Below, one piece after another: positions 26,072 through 35,637 of a stretch of DNA of 64,000 nt. The DNA is from Aquimarina spinulae (GTDB taxonomy: Bacteria; Bacteroidota; Bacteroidia; Flavobacteriales; Flavobacteriaceae): assembly GCF_943373825.1 (NCBI RefSeq), contig NZ_CALSBP010000001.1, forward strand, positions 1,054,001 to 1,118,000. The letters run 5' to 3'. Position numbers and translations under genes: made by a program. Numbering within the stretch: position 1 is the first letter of the stretch; every line of letters starts with the position of its first letter. The notes under the pieces are model-generated. The model did not search any database. It saw only the letters and a program-made list of their open reading frames with translations, and had not been told where the DNA came from.

Positions 26072-29014
26072 TTAAAATGACACGTTAACACCTAATACAT
26101 AGCGTTTTGGTATCGGATACGTTAATCCAGGACTTCCTGATAAACCAATATTATTAGGGTCATTTGGATTACCTGTAACTGCCGGATCAACACCACTGTA
26201 CTTTGTAAATGTTAACAAATTGTCTCCGGCTACATATACATTAAAGTTGCTTATTCCTATTTTACTTAAGATATTCTGTGGCAAATTATATGATAGTGTA
26301 ACATTTGTCATTCTTAAATAACTAGCGTCTTCTAAATAACGAGATGAACGCTTATTAGAGTTATTGTTACCACCTTCAACAACTAAGGGGTGTGTTGCTA
26401 TATCTCCTGGCTTTTCCCATCTGTTCCAGTCATCGGCTAATACTTGCTGATTGAAAGTAGTATAGAATCCGTCTGAGTCAAACAATTCTCTGGCGCCATT
26501 ATATAGTTTTCCTCCTTTAGAGAAATTAAAATTGGCAGAAAGTGATATATTTTTATAGCTTAGTCTAGAATCAAATCCTCCTATAAAATCTGGAGAGGAT
26601 GAATCAACAACTTGTAGAGTAGCATCATTCCAATTACTGGTTTCTGTTCGTGCTCCAGTATTAGGATCAACGACTTCCCACAGTGGGTTTCCATTGTCTG
26701 GATCAACACCTAACCATTTTCTTATATACCATGAACTAGAGTCTTCTCCGATTTTAAATATTTTTGACCCTCTAGGGATTTCTGTTTGTCCATCAAACAA
26801 CTCTGTAATTTCATTTTTATTAAACCCTATATTAAACCCTAAATTCCATTCAAAATTTTCACTTTGTATAACATCGACTGAAATCGCAGCTTCGTATCCT
26901 GTATTGGTAAGTCCTCCTACATTCTCCCAAAATCCGCTATATCCAGTAACATCAGGTAAATTCACAAAGTACAACAGGTCAGACGTGTCTTTGTTGTAAT
27001 ATTCAAACGTTGCGCTTACCCTATCAAAAAGTCTTGTGTCAATAGCAATATTTGCTTCATACGATTTTTCCCAACTTAAATCTGGGTTTCCTAATTGATC
27101 TAATACTGCTCCCGGAGTCCCAATATATTGTGTATTTAATCTATATGTGCCTTGATATGGGTATAAAGATGATGGTCTGTTTCCTACAGATCCATAACTC
27201 GCACGTAATTTAAGCTCATTAATAGCCTTACTATTAAAAAACGCTTCATTATGTATGTTCCATCCTGCCCCCAGTGAGAAGAAATTACCGTATTGGTCAT
27301 CTAATCCAAAATTTGAAGCTCCATCTCTACGTATAGAAGCTTTTACATAATATCGATTGCTAAACCCATAATTTGCAGAGAGAAAAAATGATTGTAATGC
27401 GTAATCATTCTTGAATCCACTTATCTCTCCAGTTTCACTCGCAACATTTAAAACTTCTGTTCCTGCAACAATACCATTACCGGTAACGTCTACATTTTCA
27501 TACACATAGTTGTTATACTCATATCCTCCTAAAGCAGTTACAGAGTGTTCTCCGAATATATTTGAATATTGTAATATCTGAGTTGTTAATTTGGTAAATC
27601 GTTCGTCTATTCTATCATTTATACTACCTCCTGTGGCCAATCCGGAAATTGATCTGGGATCTGTGTATATTTTTGATTTATAGCGATAATATGTGAAATT
27701 ATTTACTGATTTAAAAACCAGATTGGGTACAACTTGATACTCAAAATCAAAGTTTGAACTTAGGTTAAATGTATTATCAGAGGAGTAGTTCCATTGCTGA
27801 TCATATAAATAATTTCTTTGGTCTCTACCTAACCAATTAGAGTCTTCTTGTGCATTAATTGGTTTACCTTCTGCATCAAAAGGATTATCCCAGGGCAAGT
27901 TTAAATACAATTCATACAAGGGAGCTTCTGCAATTTTATCTCTATTGTCAAAGCTAAACGATAATTTAGGGCTTACTTTTAAACGTTTTGTAATGTCATA
28001 ATCCAAATTCATTCGATATGTATACCTATCTAATTCATTACCTCGCAAGGTTCCTGTTTCATTATAGTAACCTCCATTAATATATAATTTTAGTTTTTCG
28101 GTTCCGGAGGTAAACGATACGTTTACATCCTTAACAAAACCATCTTGAGTTCCGTTTTCGATCCAATCATAATTTCGATCTAATAATTCTGGAGCAAACC
28201 AGGGTTGAGAATTTGCAAATTGTGTATGATACTCATATAATTGTCGCGAGTCCATAACTTCAAATTTTCCGGTATTAAAAGTGTTTATAGCTACTTTTGA
28301 GCTTACACTAATTTCTGACTTACCTGAAGTTCCTCGTTTTGTAGTAACGATGACCACACCATTTGCTCCACGAGATCCATAAAGTGACGTCGCAGAAGCA
28401 TCTTTAAGTACCGATACAGATTGAACATCATTTGGATTAACTATAGGTATACTATGTTGTATTACACCATCAATCACCCATAATGGGGTTACTCTACCTC
28501 CTAAAGATGAAGAACCTCTTATTAATATATTTGGTACGGATCCCGGACTACCACTGGAAGCTCCCAAACGCACCCCTGCAACTTTTCCTTGTAACATAGT
28601 CGTCACATCAGGAGTTGTAATATCTCTTAGTTCTTCAGATTTGATATTCACTATCGATGAGGTGATTGTTCCTCTCTTTTGTGCGCCATAAGCCACAACA
28701 ATAATTTCCTCTAATTGACTAACATCTTCTTGTAGGGTAGCATTTATTTTTGTTTGCTCATTTACCACTATTTCCTGTGAAATAAATCCTACATATGATA
28801 TTTCAAGAATATCTTTTTCGTTAGCTCCTATGGTATAATTTCCATCAAAATCCGACGATGTTCCTTTTGTAGTGTTTTTGATTAAGATAGAAGCTCCAAC
28901 GATAGGTCTACCCGTCGTGTCATAAATTGTTCCTGTTATTGTTTTTTCTTGAGCTAATATGCTACTTGTGAGAGTACATATGACGACCAATAGAATAATT
29001 TTTAATTTTTCCAT
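26072..29014 (-). CDS. SusC/RagA-family TonB-dependent outer-membrane transporter
   Basis: This 980-residue product has a signal peptide (MEKLKIILLVVICTLTSSILAQ). A carboxypeptidase-regulatory-like domain lies at about 25-100 (ITGTIYDTTGRPIVGASILIKN), followed by a TonB box region (EEIIVVAYGAQKRG), a plug domain at about 115-225 (LQGKVAGVRLG, ILIRGSSSLG, VSVLKDASATSLYGSRGANGVVIVTTKRG) and a long beta-barrel ending in VLGVNVSF with the terminal aromatic residue. It imports oligosaccharides across the outer membrane with TonB energy, with SusD as lid. The GH109-like gene precedes it by 18 bases on the same strand, so transcription probably starts upstream of that gene. Confidence 0.97.
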   Translation of the reverse strand: MEKLKIILLVVICTLTSSILAQEKTITGTIYDTTGRPIVGASILIKNTTKGTSSDFDGNYTIGANEKDILEISYVGFISQEIVVNEQTKINATLQEDVSQLEEIIVVAYGAQKRGTITSSIVNIKSEELRDITTPDVTTMLQGKVAGVRLGASSGSPGSVPNILIRGSSSLGGRVTPLWVIDGVIQHSIPIVNPNDVQSVSVLKDASATSLYGSRGANGVVIVTTKRGTSGKSEISVSSKVAINTFNTGKFEVMDSRQLYEYHTQFANSQPWFAPELLDRNYDWIENGTQDGFVKDVNVSFTSGTEKLKLYINGGYYNETGTLRGNELDRYTYRMNLDYDITKRLKVSPKLSFSFDNRDKIAEAPLYELYLNLPWDNPFDAEGKPINAQEDSNWLGRDQRNYLYDQQWNYSSDNTFNLSSNFDFEYQVVPNLVFKSVNNFTYYRYKSKIYTDPRSISGLATGGSINDRIDERFTKLTTQILQYSNIFGEHSVTALGGYEYNNYVYENVDVTGNGIVAGTEVLNVASETGEISGFKNDYALQSFFLSANYGFSNRYYVKASIRRDGASNFGLDDQYGNFFSLGAGWNIHNEAFFNSKAINELKLRASYGSVGNRPSSLYPYQGTYRLNTQYIGTPGAVLDQLGNPDLSWEKSYEANIAIDTRLFDRVSATFEYYNKDTSDLLYFVNLPDVTGYSGFWENVGGLTNTGYEAAISVDVIQSENFEWNLGFNIGFNKNEITELFDGQTEIPRGSKIFKIGEDSSSWYIRKWLGVDPDNGNPLWEVVDPNTGARTETSNWNDATLQVVDSSSPDFIGGFDSRLSYKNISLSANFNFSKGGKLYNGARELFDSDGFYTTFNQQVLADDWNRWEKPGDIATHPLVVEGGNNNSNKRSSRYLEDASYLRMTNVTLSYNLPQNILSKIGISNFNVYVAGDNLLTFTKYSGVDPAVTGNPNDPNNIGLSGSPGLTYPIPKRYVLGVNVSF

Positions 29015-29032
29015 ATATTATGATTTAATGAT

Positions 29033-30391
29033 TTAATACTTACTTTTTATCCAATTATAAGGTTTACGTTTTACCCACATTCCTCTTGTGAAATCAGGAA
29101 AATCTTGAGGTTCTCCATTATTTTCAATAGATAATTCTGACAATGGTGTAATTGCACTCCAAGCTGCTGCATCATAAGCATCAAGAGGTGGAGCAATATT
29201 TTCTTTTGCAGATTCTACAAACGCGTTTAGAACAAAGAAATCCATTCCTCCGTGGCCTGTACCAGTAGCTAATTCACCATACTTCTGCCATAGAGGATGA
29301 TCATATTTTTTGAGCCATGGATCTGCATTATCCCATTGGTGTGGTTTTGATTGTCCTTCTATATACATTCTGTTACCATCAACTTCCCATAATCCATCGG
29401 CTCCTTGTACTCTAAATCCTAATGAATATGGTCTTGGCAGATTACAATCATGTGTTACAATGATTGTTTCTCCTTTGGCGGTTTCGATTGTAGTAGTAAT
29501 AACATCTCCTTGCTTAAATTTTACTTTTGCATTTGGATGCTCTTTTCCTCCATGTTTTACAATATAATTATGTAGTCCAATAGCTTTTGTTGCATTAGAA
29601 CTTAGTGAAGTAAAACGATTGCCTCTATTAACATCGCACATTGTAGCGATTGGTCCCACGCCATGAGTAGGGTACACATCTCCATTTCTTAGTACAGAAT
29701 GTTGGGTTCTCCATTTGGATTCTGATATTCCTTTTTCTCCAAATTCAACACCTTTACCATATGCAGATTTCCCATCGTTTAATTTTACAAAACGAAGATC
29801 ATGTTGATAACCACATCTAAAATGAACCAATTCTCCAAAAACGTTTTGCTTTACCATGTTTAGAATAGCAAGAACATCTCTCCGATAGTTTACATTTTCT
29901 AAGATCATTAAATGAGTCCCGGTTGCTTCATGAGTATTTACTAAATCCCAACATTCTTCAATAGTATTGGCTGCAGATACCTCTAGACCGGTATATTTTC
30001 CTGCTTTCATAGCATCTACAGCCATTTTAGTGTGCCACAACCAAGGTGTAGATATTATTACTGCATCGACATCTTCTAATTCTAGTAAATTTCTGTAATC
30101 AAGATCGCTGTTTCCAAAAACTTTAGGCTTTGAAAAATTGGCTTCATCTATTTTCTTTAATGCTATTTTTATTCGCTCAGGATCTATATCACAGATAGCG
30201 GTTATATCTATATCTTTTCTATTAAGAGCATTGTTAAAATGGTTCATTCCTCTTAATCCTACCCCGATGAAAGCCAATCTAAGCTTCTTATCTGTTAGGT
30301 TAGTGGTCGCTCCAAAAGATAAGTTTGAAAGTAGTGATATACCTGCACTGGCAAGTGCGGTTTTTTTAACAAAATTTCGTCTAGAATTCAT
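29033..30391 (-). CDS. GH109-type NAD-dependent glycosidase (alpha-N-acetylgalactosaminidase-like), Tat-exported
   Basis: This 452-residue product has a twin-arginine signal (NSRRNFVKK, then ALASAGISLLSNLSFGA) and a Gfo/Idh/MocA Rossmann fold (RLAFIGVGLRGMNHF). It closely resembles the Elizabethkingia GH109 enzyme NagA as I remember it: shared phrases are LENVNYRRDVLAILNMV, YPTHGVGP with Tyr240 and His243, GHGGMDFFV and PDFTRGMW. GH109 enzymes cleave alpha-GalNAc through a tightly bound NAD, which explains Tat export of a folded, cofactor-loaded protein. It is the first gene of the susCD operon. Automatic annotation would probably call it a generic oxidoreductase. Specificity for alpha-GalNAc is likely but needs testing, because GH109 contains other activities. 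Confidence 0.88.
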   Translation of the reverse strand: MNSRRNFVKKTALASAGISLLSNLSFGATTNLTDKKLRLAFIGVGLRGMNHFNNALNRKDIDITAICDIDPERIKIALKKIDEANFSKPKVFGNSDLDYRNLLELEDVDAVIISTPWLWHTKMAVDAMKAGKYTGLEVSAANTIEECWDLVNTHEATGTHLMILENVNYRRDVLAILNMVKQNVFGELVHFRCGYQHDLRFVKLNDGKSAYGKGVEFGEKGISESKWRTQHSVLRNGDVYPTHGVGPIATMCDVNRGNRFTSLSSNATKAIGLHNYIVKHGGKEHPNAKVKFKQGDVITTTIETAKGETIIVTHDCNLPRPYSLGFRVQGADGLWEVDGNRMYIEGQSKPHQWDNADPWLKKYDHPLWQKYGELATGTGHGGMDFFVLNAFVESAKENIAPPLDAYDAAAWSAITPLSELSIENNGEPQDFPDFTRGMWVKRKPYNWIKSKY

Positions 30392-30782
30392 TTAAGTTAT
30401 TTATATGTTAAACTATGAGAATTCAAATATGACGGATACATTCCTTATTGAAGATGATATTTTAAGCGTTTAGGAGTACTATTTAAGACTTAATTACATC
30501 AATGCTTATTTTCTCCTCTTTTTTGACGAATTAGACTACTTTTTAAGGCGTTCTTCTAATCTTTTAAAGCTGTTTTTGGTGATTTTTATTAATATATTTA
30601 ACACTACTTTAAGTAATAGTTTGTCATAGTTGTTAAAAATTTAATATTAAAGTATAAACTTGAGATTGTATGAATAACATCTCATGTGTGTAATTTTCAT
30701 ATTAGTACAATTACAGAAAATCATATTGTTAAATAATTGTAATAGAATACTAAGAGGTATTTTACTAAAAAATGAGTGTTTT
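30392..30782. other. Divergent regulatory region between the SusCD operon and the second HTCS
   Basis: These 391 bases separate two divergent transcription units. The region must hold promoters for the GH109-susCD operon and for the HTCS gene, and probably an HTCS operator. It is AT-rich. A near-match to the flavobacterial -7 element (TAAACTTG) lies near 30655-30662 on the plus strand; no full TTG/TAnnTTTG pair is convincing. No coding frame stands out. Confidence 0.5.
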
Positions 30783-33700
30783 ATGTCTAGATTAAAAATC
30801 TATCTTTTACTAAACATTTTTATGTCATGCTCCCTTTTCTTGCATGGTCAAAATCATACAAGTTTTAGACATCTTTCACCTATAAATGATAATAAATTTG
30901 TTATCCCTACTAAAACTGTACAGGATTCATTTGACAATATTTGGATGTTATGCGCTGATGGAATATTAGTTTACAATGGGTATGATTATAAACTAATTAA
31001 AAATGAGATGATTTTTTCGAATATTCAGCATAATGATTTTATAAACAATATGCTTGTTGATTATAACAAGAATATATGGATAACCTCTCAATTTGGATTG
31101 ATATCGAAATATGAAGCGATTGCTAACAAATTTGAAGATATGACTATTTTGTTACCTAAAAATGATGTAGTAAGTTCAATCGTAGCAAACAAGAAAAGTA
31201 TTTGGTTAGCCTCTAAGCTTGGTAACATTTACAGATATGTCGATTCTAAAATGAACTTTATAGCTACAATTTCAGACAACGGTTCTGAAATCAAAAATAT
31301 TATGGATATTGACATATTGAATTCTTCTGAAATATATGTTAGTACCAACAGAGGTACAATTTATAGTTATTCTCTAAAGTTAGAACAGACAACAGAATTA
31401 ATAGGGCCATTTACAAACTATCCCGGAAATATTATCCTGGCTTCAGATATCAACAATAAGCTTTGGGTAGGAACCGAAACTTATGGATTATTTGTCTATG
31501 ACCCTATCAGCAAGCAGTTTATTCAAGATTCTTTTTTTGAAGAGGAGAGGTTTAATATCAACAAGGAGATGTTCTTGTCTCTATTTTGTGGTAAGGATGG
31601 GTATATGTGGGGAGGAACAGATGGAGGTGGATTGTACAAAATAAATATAAACAACGGAGAGGTTGATTTATTTACACGGCAATATTCTAATGAATTTTCC
31701 TTGAGTAGCAATACCGTTTTGGATATTAATGAAGATAACCACAAAAACATATGGATTACTACAAACTATGGTAAGCTTAATATTCTTCCCAACAGAAATA
31801 ATAAAATTAGTTATCACGAAGGCTCTGATAACAACACTCCTCTTAGAGTATTAAGCATTTTTAAAAGCTCTAAAGATGTTTTGTGGATTGGAACAGATGG
31901 ATCTGGATTAACAAGAGTGACTTATAATACTGATGGAACCACAAAAGAAAAGCGATACTTTAATGATATATCTCTAAATAGAGGGTTTTATATTCAATCC
32001 ATTACAGAAGATAATCTATCAAATATTTGGTTCGGAACCTATAAAAATGGTTTATGGTATCACAATACAAGTAAAAACACTTTTCAAAAGATAAATATTT
32101 ATAACTCTAATAAACAGGAAGCGACAGATATAAGAACCGTGTTTTCTGATTCTAAAGGGCGTATTTGGATCGGATCAAATCTTTCTATTAATGTCTACTC
32201 TTCTGATTTAAAACTTTTAGCTGTTTTTGATAATAATGCTAAAGGGTTAAAAGGTACTAACACAGAAAGTATTCTAGAAGATAGAAGTGGTATAATTTGG
32301 TTAGGACTTTATAATGGAGGATTATTTCAATTTAATGAACACCACTCAGAAATACAGCATTCTACATTTATTGATCATTCACAAAAAAACAAAAACTACA
32401 AAAACTACAAAGACGAAATCCATGCTGTTAAATCTATGGTTCTAGGTGATCCCGGAGAAATATGGTTAATTAACAGATTAGGTAAGTTATTAAAATTTAA
32501 TACTAAGAATAAAACGTATACTACATTTGAAGATATAGAATCGATTGGTGAAAAAATGTTTATAGCAATTCTTAAAGATGAGAATAATGACTTATGGATG
32601 AGCTCTAAAAATAATGGTATAAGTCATCTAGATGTAAAAAAACTTATTCTAAAAACGTATTATGATACAGATGGACTTCAAGATAATATGTTTTTACCCA
32701 GAAGTAAGTTTAAAGATACACAGGGTCTTTTGTACTTTGGAGGTGTTAAAGGATTAAATAGTTTTGACCCAAAACATCTGAATAAAAAGGCTTCTGAAAC
32801 TAAATTATATATAAATAGTATAGAAATACTTAATCAACTCGTTTATTCATTATTACCTCACAAAACTACTACTGGAATATCCAATATTGAATCTTTAAAA
32901 TTAAAACATAATCAATCTCATTTTTCATTTAGATTTTATGCAATAGATAATATTTTAAATCCAAGTTACTACTATGCTTATAGATTAAAAGGGTTTGATG
33001 AAAATTGGATAACTAGCCAATCAGAACGCTTGGCGACCTATACAAATATTCCCTCGGGAAACTACACTTTTGAGATTAAAACAGGAACCAAAAAAGGAGT
33101 TTGGGATCTTCCTGAAAAAAAAATAGCCATAACCATACAGCAACCTCTATGGAATACACCTCTGGCTTATGTTTTTTATCTGCTTATCCTCATATTGACT
33201 GCTTATGGAATAAGAAGATGGTATTCTTTAAGAAAAAAACTGTTTCTAGAAAAGGTGAGTCATAAAAAAGAAAATGAATTGCATGATTTGAAGATGAATT
33301 TCTTTGCAAAAATGTCTCATGAAATTCAAACACCGATTACATTGATCCTTGGCCCTATAGATGATATGTTACAAAAAGCCGAAAAGAATGGAAACTTATT
33401 ATTAAAACAACGTTTGGAGATTATGTCATATAATACCAAACGTCTTTCTAAAATTGCACAAGAATTAACACTGGTTAGAAATAAAGAATTAGGAGCTTTA
33501 AGATTAACAGTAACCAAAAATGATTTACATAAAGACATAGAAAATATCTCTATATCCTTTAAGGAATTAGCCAGAAAAAGAAAGATTGATTTTATCGTGA
33601 ATTGCCCTAAAAATCTGCCTGCAACCTGGTATGACAAAGAAAAATTAGAACATGTAATTTATAATTTGCTTTCTAATGCTTTTAAATTTACTCCTAAAGA

Positions 33701-34886
33701 GGGAAATATTTTTTTAAATATTGTGCCGGTTAATAATAAAAAATTTATCAAATTATCTGTCATAGATTCTGGGCCAGGAATTCCAGATGAAGAACTACAG
33801 CATATTTTCAAGCTATTTTATCAATCTGATATTGGTAAAAAAAATAAAGGTGCAGGTATAGGGTTAGCGCTCACCAAAGAACTAATAAATTTACATAGAG
33901 GGAAGATTAAAGTTAACTCTAACACTATAGAAGGCACAACATTTATTATTAAATTTCCGATTACAGAAAATGCCTATACCGAAACCGAGAGAATCATAAC
34001 TGATGATGCTGAAGAACCTAATAATTTTTCTTTAGTAGAAAATAACCCTTTAATTAGAGAAGAAGAATTAGATCTATCAAAAAAAACTATTTTAATAGTA
34101 GAAGATAATTTTGACCTACAAACTTTTTTAAAAGAGCTGTTACATATCAAATATAATATCATCATGGCCGAAAATGGTGAAGAAGGTTATTATTATGCAA
34201 AAAATAATTTTCCCGATCTGATCTTAAGTGATATTGTCATGCCAAAGTTGGATGGTATAGAAATGTGTAAAAAACTTCAAAAAGACCAGGTAACTATGCA
34301 TATACCTATTATATTGCTTACTGCTAAAAACTCTACGAAAGCTAAAATATCGGGGCTTAAATCTGGTGCAATAGAATATATCAATAAACCATTCAATACA
34401 AATGAATTATTATTGAAGGTGAAAAATATTATTTCATCTAAAGAGTATATAATATCAAAATATCGTAAAGAAATTATTAGTAGCCCGAAAGTAAAATTAG
34501 AAAAGTCGCAAGACGAAATTTTTCTTGAAAACCTAGTGTCTAACATAAATTTAAGAATAGAAGATGCTGATTTTAAAATGGAAGAACTTGCCGAATCCTT
34601 GCATATGGGATATTCTAGTCTTTATCGAAAATGTCATGCATTAACAGGAAATAGCCTAGTGGATTTTGTGAGATTGATTCGTTTGAAAAAAGCTGCTGTC
34701 TTAATTACAAAATATGGTTATAATATTTCTGAAGCATCCTTTATGACCGGATTTAATGACCCAAAATATTTTTCGAAATGTTTCAAAAAATGTTTTAAAA
34801 AAACTCCTAAAATATTCAAAAAAGAAGCTAAAGAAATGGGTACTATTGCGTATCTAAAAAAACATCGAGTAGATACTACTTTTTAA
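30783..34886 (+). CDS. Hybrid two-component system regulator (HTCS), PUL right flank
   Basis: This 1367-residue product has the same layout as the first HTCS. A signal peptide (MSRLKIYLLLNIFMSCSLFLHG) leads into Reg_prop blades (IWITSQFGLIS, MWGGTDGGGLYKI, LWIGTDGSGLTRV), Y_Y_Y (YTNIPSGNYTFEIKT), a membrane helix (YVFYLLILILTAYGIRRW), HisKA with His846 in SHEIQTPIT, HATPase (LLSNAFKFTP, GPGI, GAGIGLALT), a receiver with Asp1150 in LSDIVMP, and AraC-type HTH (SEASFMTGFNDPKYFSKCF). I chose the ATG at 30783 because it places the signal peptide at the N-terminus; an upstream ATG at 30684 adds 33 residues. It is divergent from the GH109-susCD operon, which it likely controls. The H-box has Gln-Thr-Pro instead of Arg-Thr-Pro. 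Confidence 0.95.
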   Translation: MSRLKIYLLLNIFMSCSLFLHGQNHTSFRHLSPINDNKFVIPTKTVQDSFDNIWMLCADGILVYNGYDYKLIKNEMIFSNIQHNDFINNMLVDYNKNIWITSQFGLISKYEAIANKFEDMTILLPKNDVVSSIVANKKSIWLASKLGNIYRYVDSKMNFIATISDNGSEIKNIMDIDILNSSEIYVSTNRGTIYSYSLKLEQTTELIGPFTNYPGNIILASDINNKLWVGTETYGLFVYDPISKQFIQDSFFEEERFNINKEMFLSLFCGKDGYMWGGTDGGGLYKININNGEVDLFTRQYSNEFSLSSNTVLDINEDNHKNIWITTNYGKLNILPNRNNKISYHEGSDNNTPLRVLSIFKSSKDVLWIGTDGSGLTRVTYNTDGTTKEKRYFNDISLNRGFYIQSITEDNLSNIWFGTYKNGLWYHNTSKNTFQKINIYNSNKQEATDIRTVFSDSKGRIWIGSNLSINVYSSDLKLLAVFDNNAKGLKGTNTESILEDRSGIIWLGLYNGGLFQFNEHHSEIQHSTFIDHSQKNKNYKNYKDEIHAVKSMVLGDPGEIWLINRLGKLLKFNTKNKTYTTFEDIESIGEKMFIAILKDENNDLWMSSKNNGISHLDVKKLILKTYYDTDGLQDNMFLPRSKFKDTQGLLYFGGVKGLNSFDPKHLNKKASETKLYINSIEILNQLVYSLLPHKTTTGISNIESLKLKHNQSHFSFRFYAIDNILNPSYYYAYRLKGFDENWITSQSERLATYTNIPSGNYTFEIKTGTKKGVWDLPEKKIAITIQQPLWNTPLAYVFYLLILILTAYGIRRWYSLRKKLFLEKVSHKKENELHDLKMNFFAKMSHEIQTPITLILGPIDDMLQKAEKNGNLLLKQRLEIMSYNTKRLSKIAQELTLVRNKELGALRLTVTKNDLHKDIENISISFKELARKRKIDFIVNCPKNLPATWYDKEKLEHVIYNLLSNAFKFTPKEGNIFLNIVPVNNKKFIKLSVIDSGPGIPDEELQHIFKLFYQSDIGKKNKGAGIGLALTKELINLHRGKIKVNSNTIEGTTFIIKFPITENAYTETERIITDDAEEPNNFSLVENNPLIREEELDLSKKTILIVEDNFDLQTFLKELLHIKYNIIMAENGEEGYYYAKNNFPDLILSDIVMPKLDGIEMCKKLQKDQVTMHIPIILLTAKNSTKAKISGLKSGAIEYINKPFNTNELLLKVKNIISSKEYIISKYRKEIISSPKVKLEKSQDEIFLENLVSNINLRIEDADFKMEELAESLHMGYSSLYRKCHALTGNSLVDFVRLIRLKKAAVLITKYGYNISEASFMTGFNDPKYFSKCFKKCFKKTPKIFKKEAKEMGTIAYLKKHRVDTTF

Positions 34887-35196
34887 TACACTTATATATT
34901 TTAAAAATTTAATTAAAATCGATCTGTTGTTTGCGAGAATTTTTAGATTAGAAAAAAAGATTGTAACCCATCTAGGTTAACACAAGATCATAACTCATCC
35001 ACATTATAGGCTTCAGGTTTTTGAGTACAATCTGATTACGGTTAATTGTTAAACTATTATTAATTATAGTTAAACTTCGTTATGTAATAGTATTACTATT
35101 ATATCTTTGTGATAAGAATGCAAAATTTGCAGATGTTGAAGAAGGTAAAAACAATAGTGTTCGTTTTTATCACGATCTCGTATTAAATACTATAAA
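34887..35196. other. Intergenic region upstream of the export cluster
   Basis: These 310 bases follow the HTCS stop codon and end at the small exported protein gene. No terminator hairpin after the HTCS is obvious. The last 100 bases hold the probable promoter of the export cluster (see 35102-35109). Confidence 0.5.
35102..35109 (+). promoter_or_regulatory. Candidate -7 promoter element of the export cluster
   Basis: TATCTTTG matches the Bacteroidota consensus TAnnTTTG, 87 bases before the small exported protein. A clear TTG -33 element at the usual spacing is not seen, so this is tentative. Confidence 0.4.
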
Positions 35197-35514
35197 ATGA
35201 ATTTGTGCAGAAGGGACATATTAGCATTTTTTAAAAGCCTCACAATATTGGTGCTATTGCATGCTATTATTATTCAACCTTTGGCTCAAACCATAAGCTT
35301 TTTTGCAGATTCTTCTTATGAATTAGTTCATGTAGATGACGAAGAAAATATAGAAAAAGAAGAGCAACAGAAAGATGGAAAAAACGAATTACAGATTTTA
35401 GGAATACATAATCATCTTCTAGAATATGGTATAGATTTTTCTGCCTATTTATCTTCAAATAGGTATGGTAACCCTTATATGGAAATTCTTATTCCACCAC
35501 CAGATGTGGCATAA
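35197..35514 (+). CDS. Small exported protein of unknown function ahead of an ABC export system
   Basis: I do not recognise this 105-residue protein. It has a basic start (MNLCRRDILAFFKS) and a hydrophobic stretch (LTILVLLHAIIIQPLAQ) that reads as a signal peptide or anchor. A short acidic, charged segment follows (VDDEENIEKEEQQKD), and the tail ends in PPPDVA. No conserved domain is visible. It precedes the ABC transporter gene by 123 bases in the same direction and probably shares its promoter. It could be a cargo, a regulator or an accessory part of the exporter. There is no double-glycine leader, so it does not look like a classical bacteriocin precursor. Confidence 0.65.
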   Translation: MNLCRRDILAFFKSLTILVLLHAIIIQPLAQTISFFADSSYELVHVDDEENIEKEEQQKDGKNELQILGIHNHLLEYGIDFSAYLSSNRYGNPYMEILIPPPDVA

Positions 35515-35637
35515 AACCATTCTAATTATTTCATATAAGTTTCCTAATTCTTAAGGGAACATTTCATTCAAATTATATAGCAAAATAAGGATTAATATCT
35601 ATTGATCCCTAACTGTTAACACCCAATTCTAAGTTAA

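Noticed and set aside
29033..30391. Annotation as an inositol- or glucose-type dehydrogenase
   Set aside because: The full-length pattern, Tat signal and YPTHGVGP motif fit GH109 better than a cytoplasmic dehydrogenase.
35197..35514. Bacteriocin or microcin precursor
   Set aside because: No double-glycine leader, no peptidase domain in the ABC protein, and the N-terminus looks like a Sec signal or anchor.
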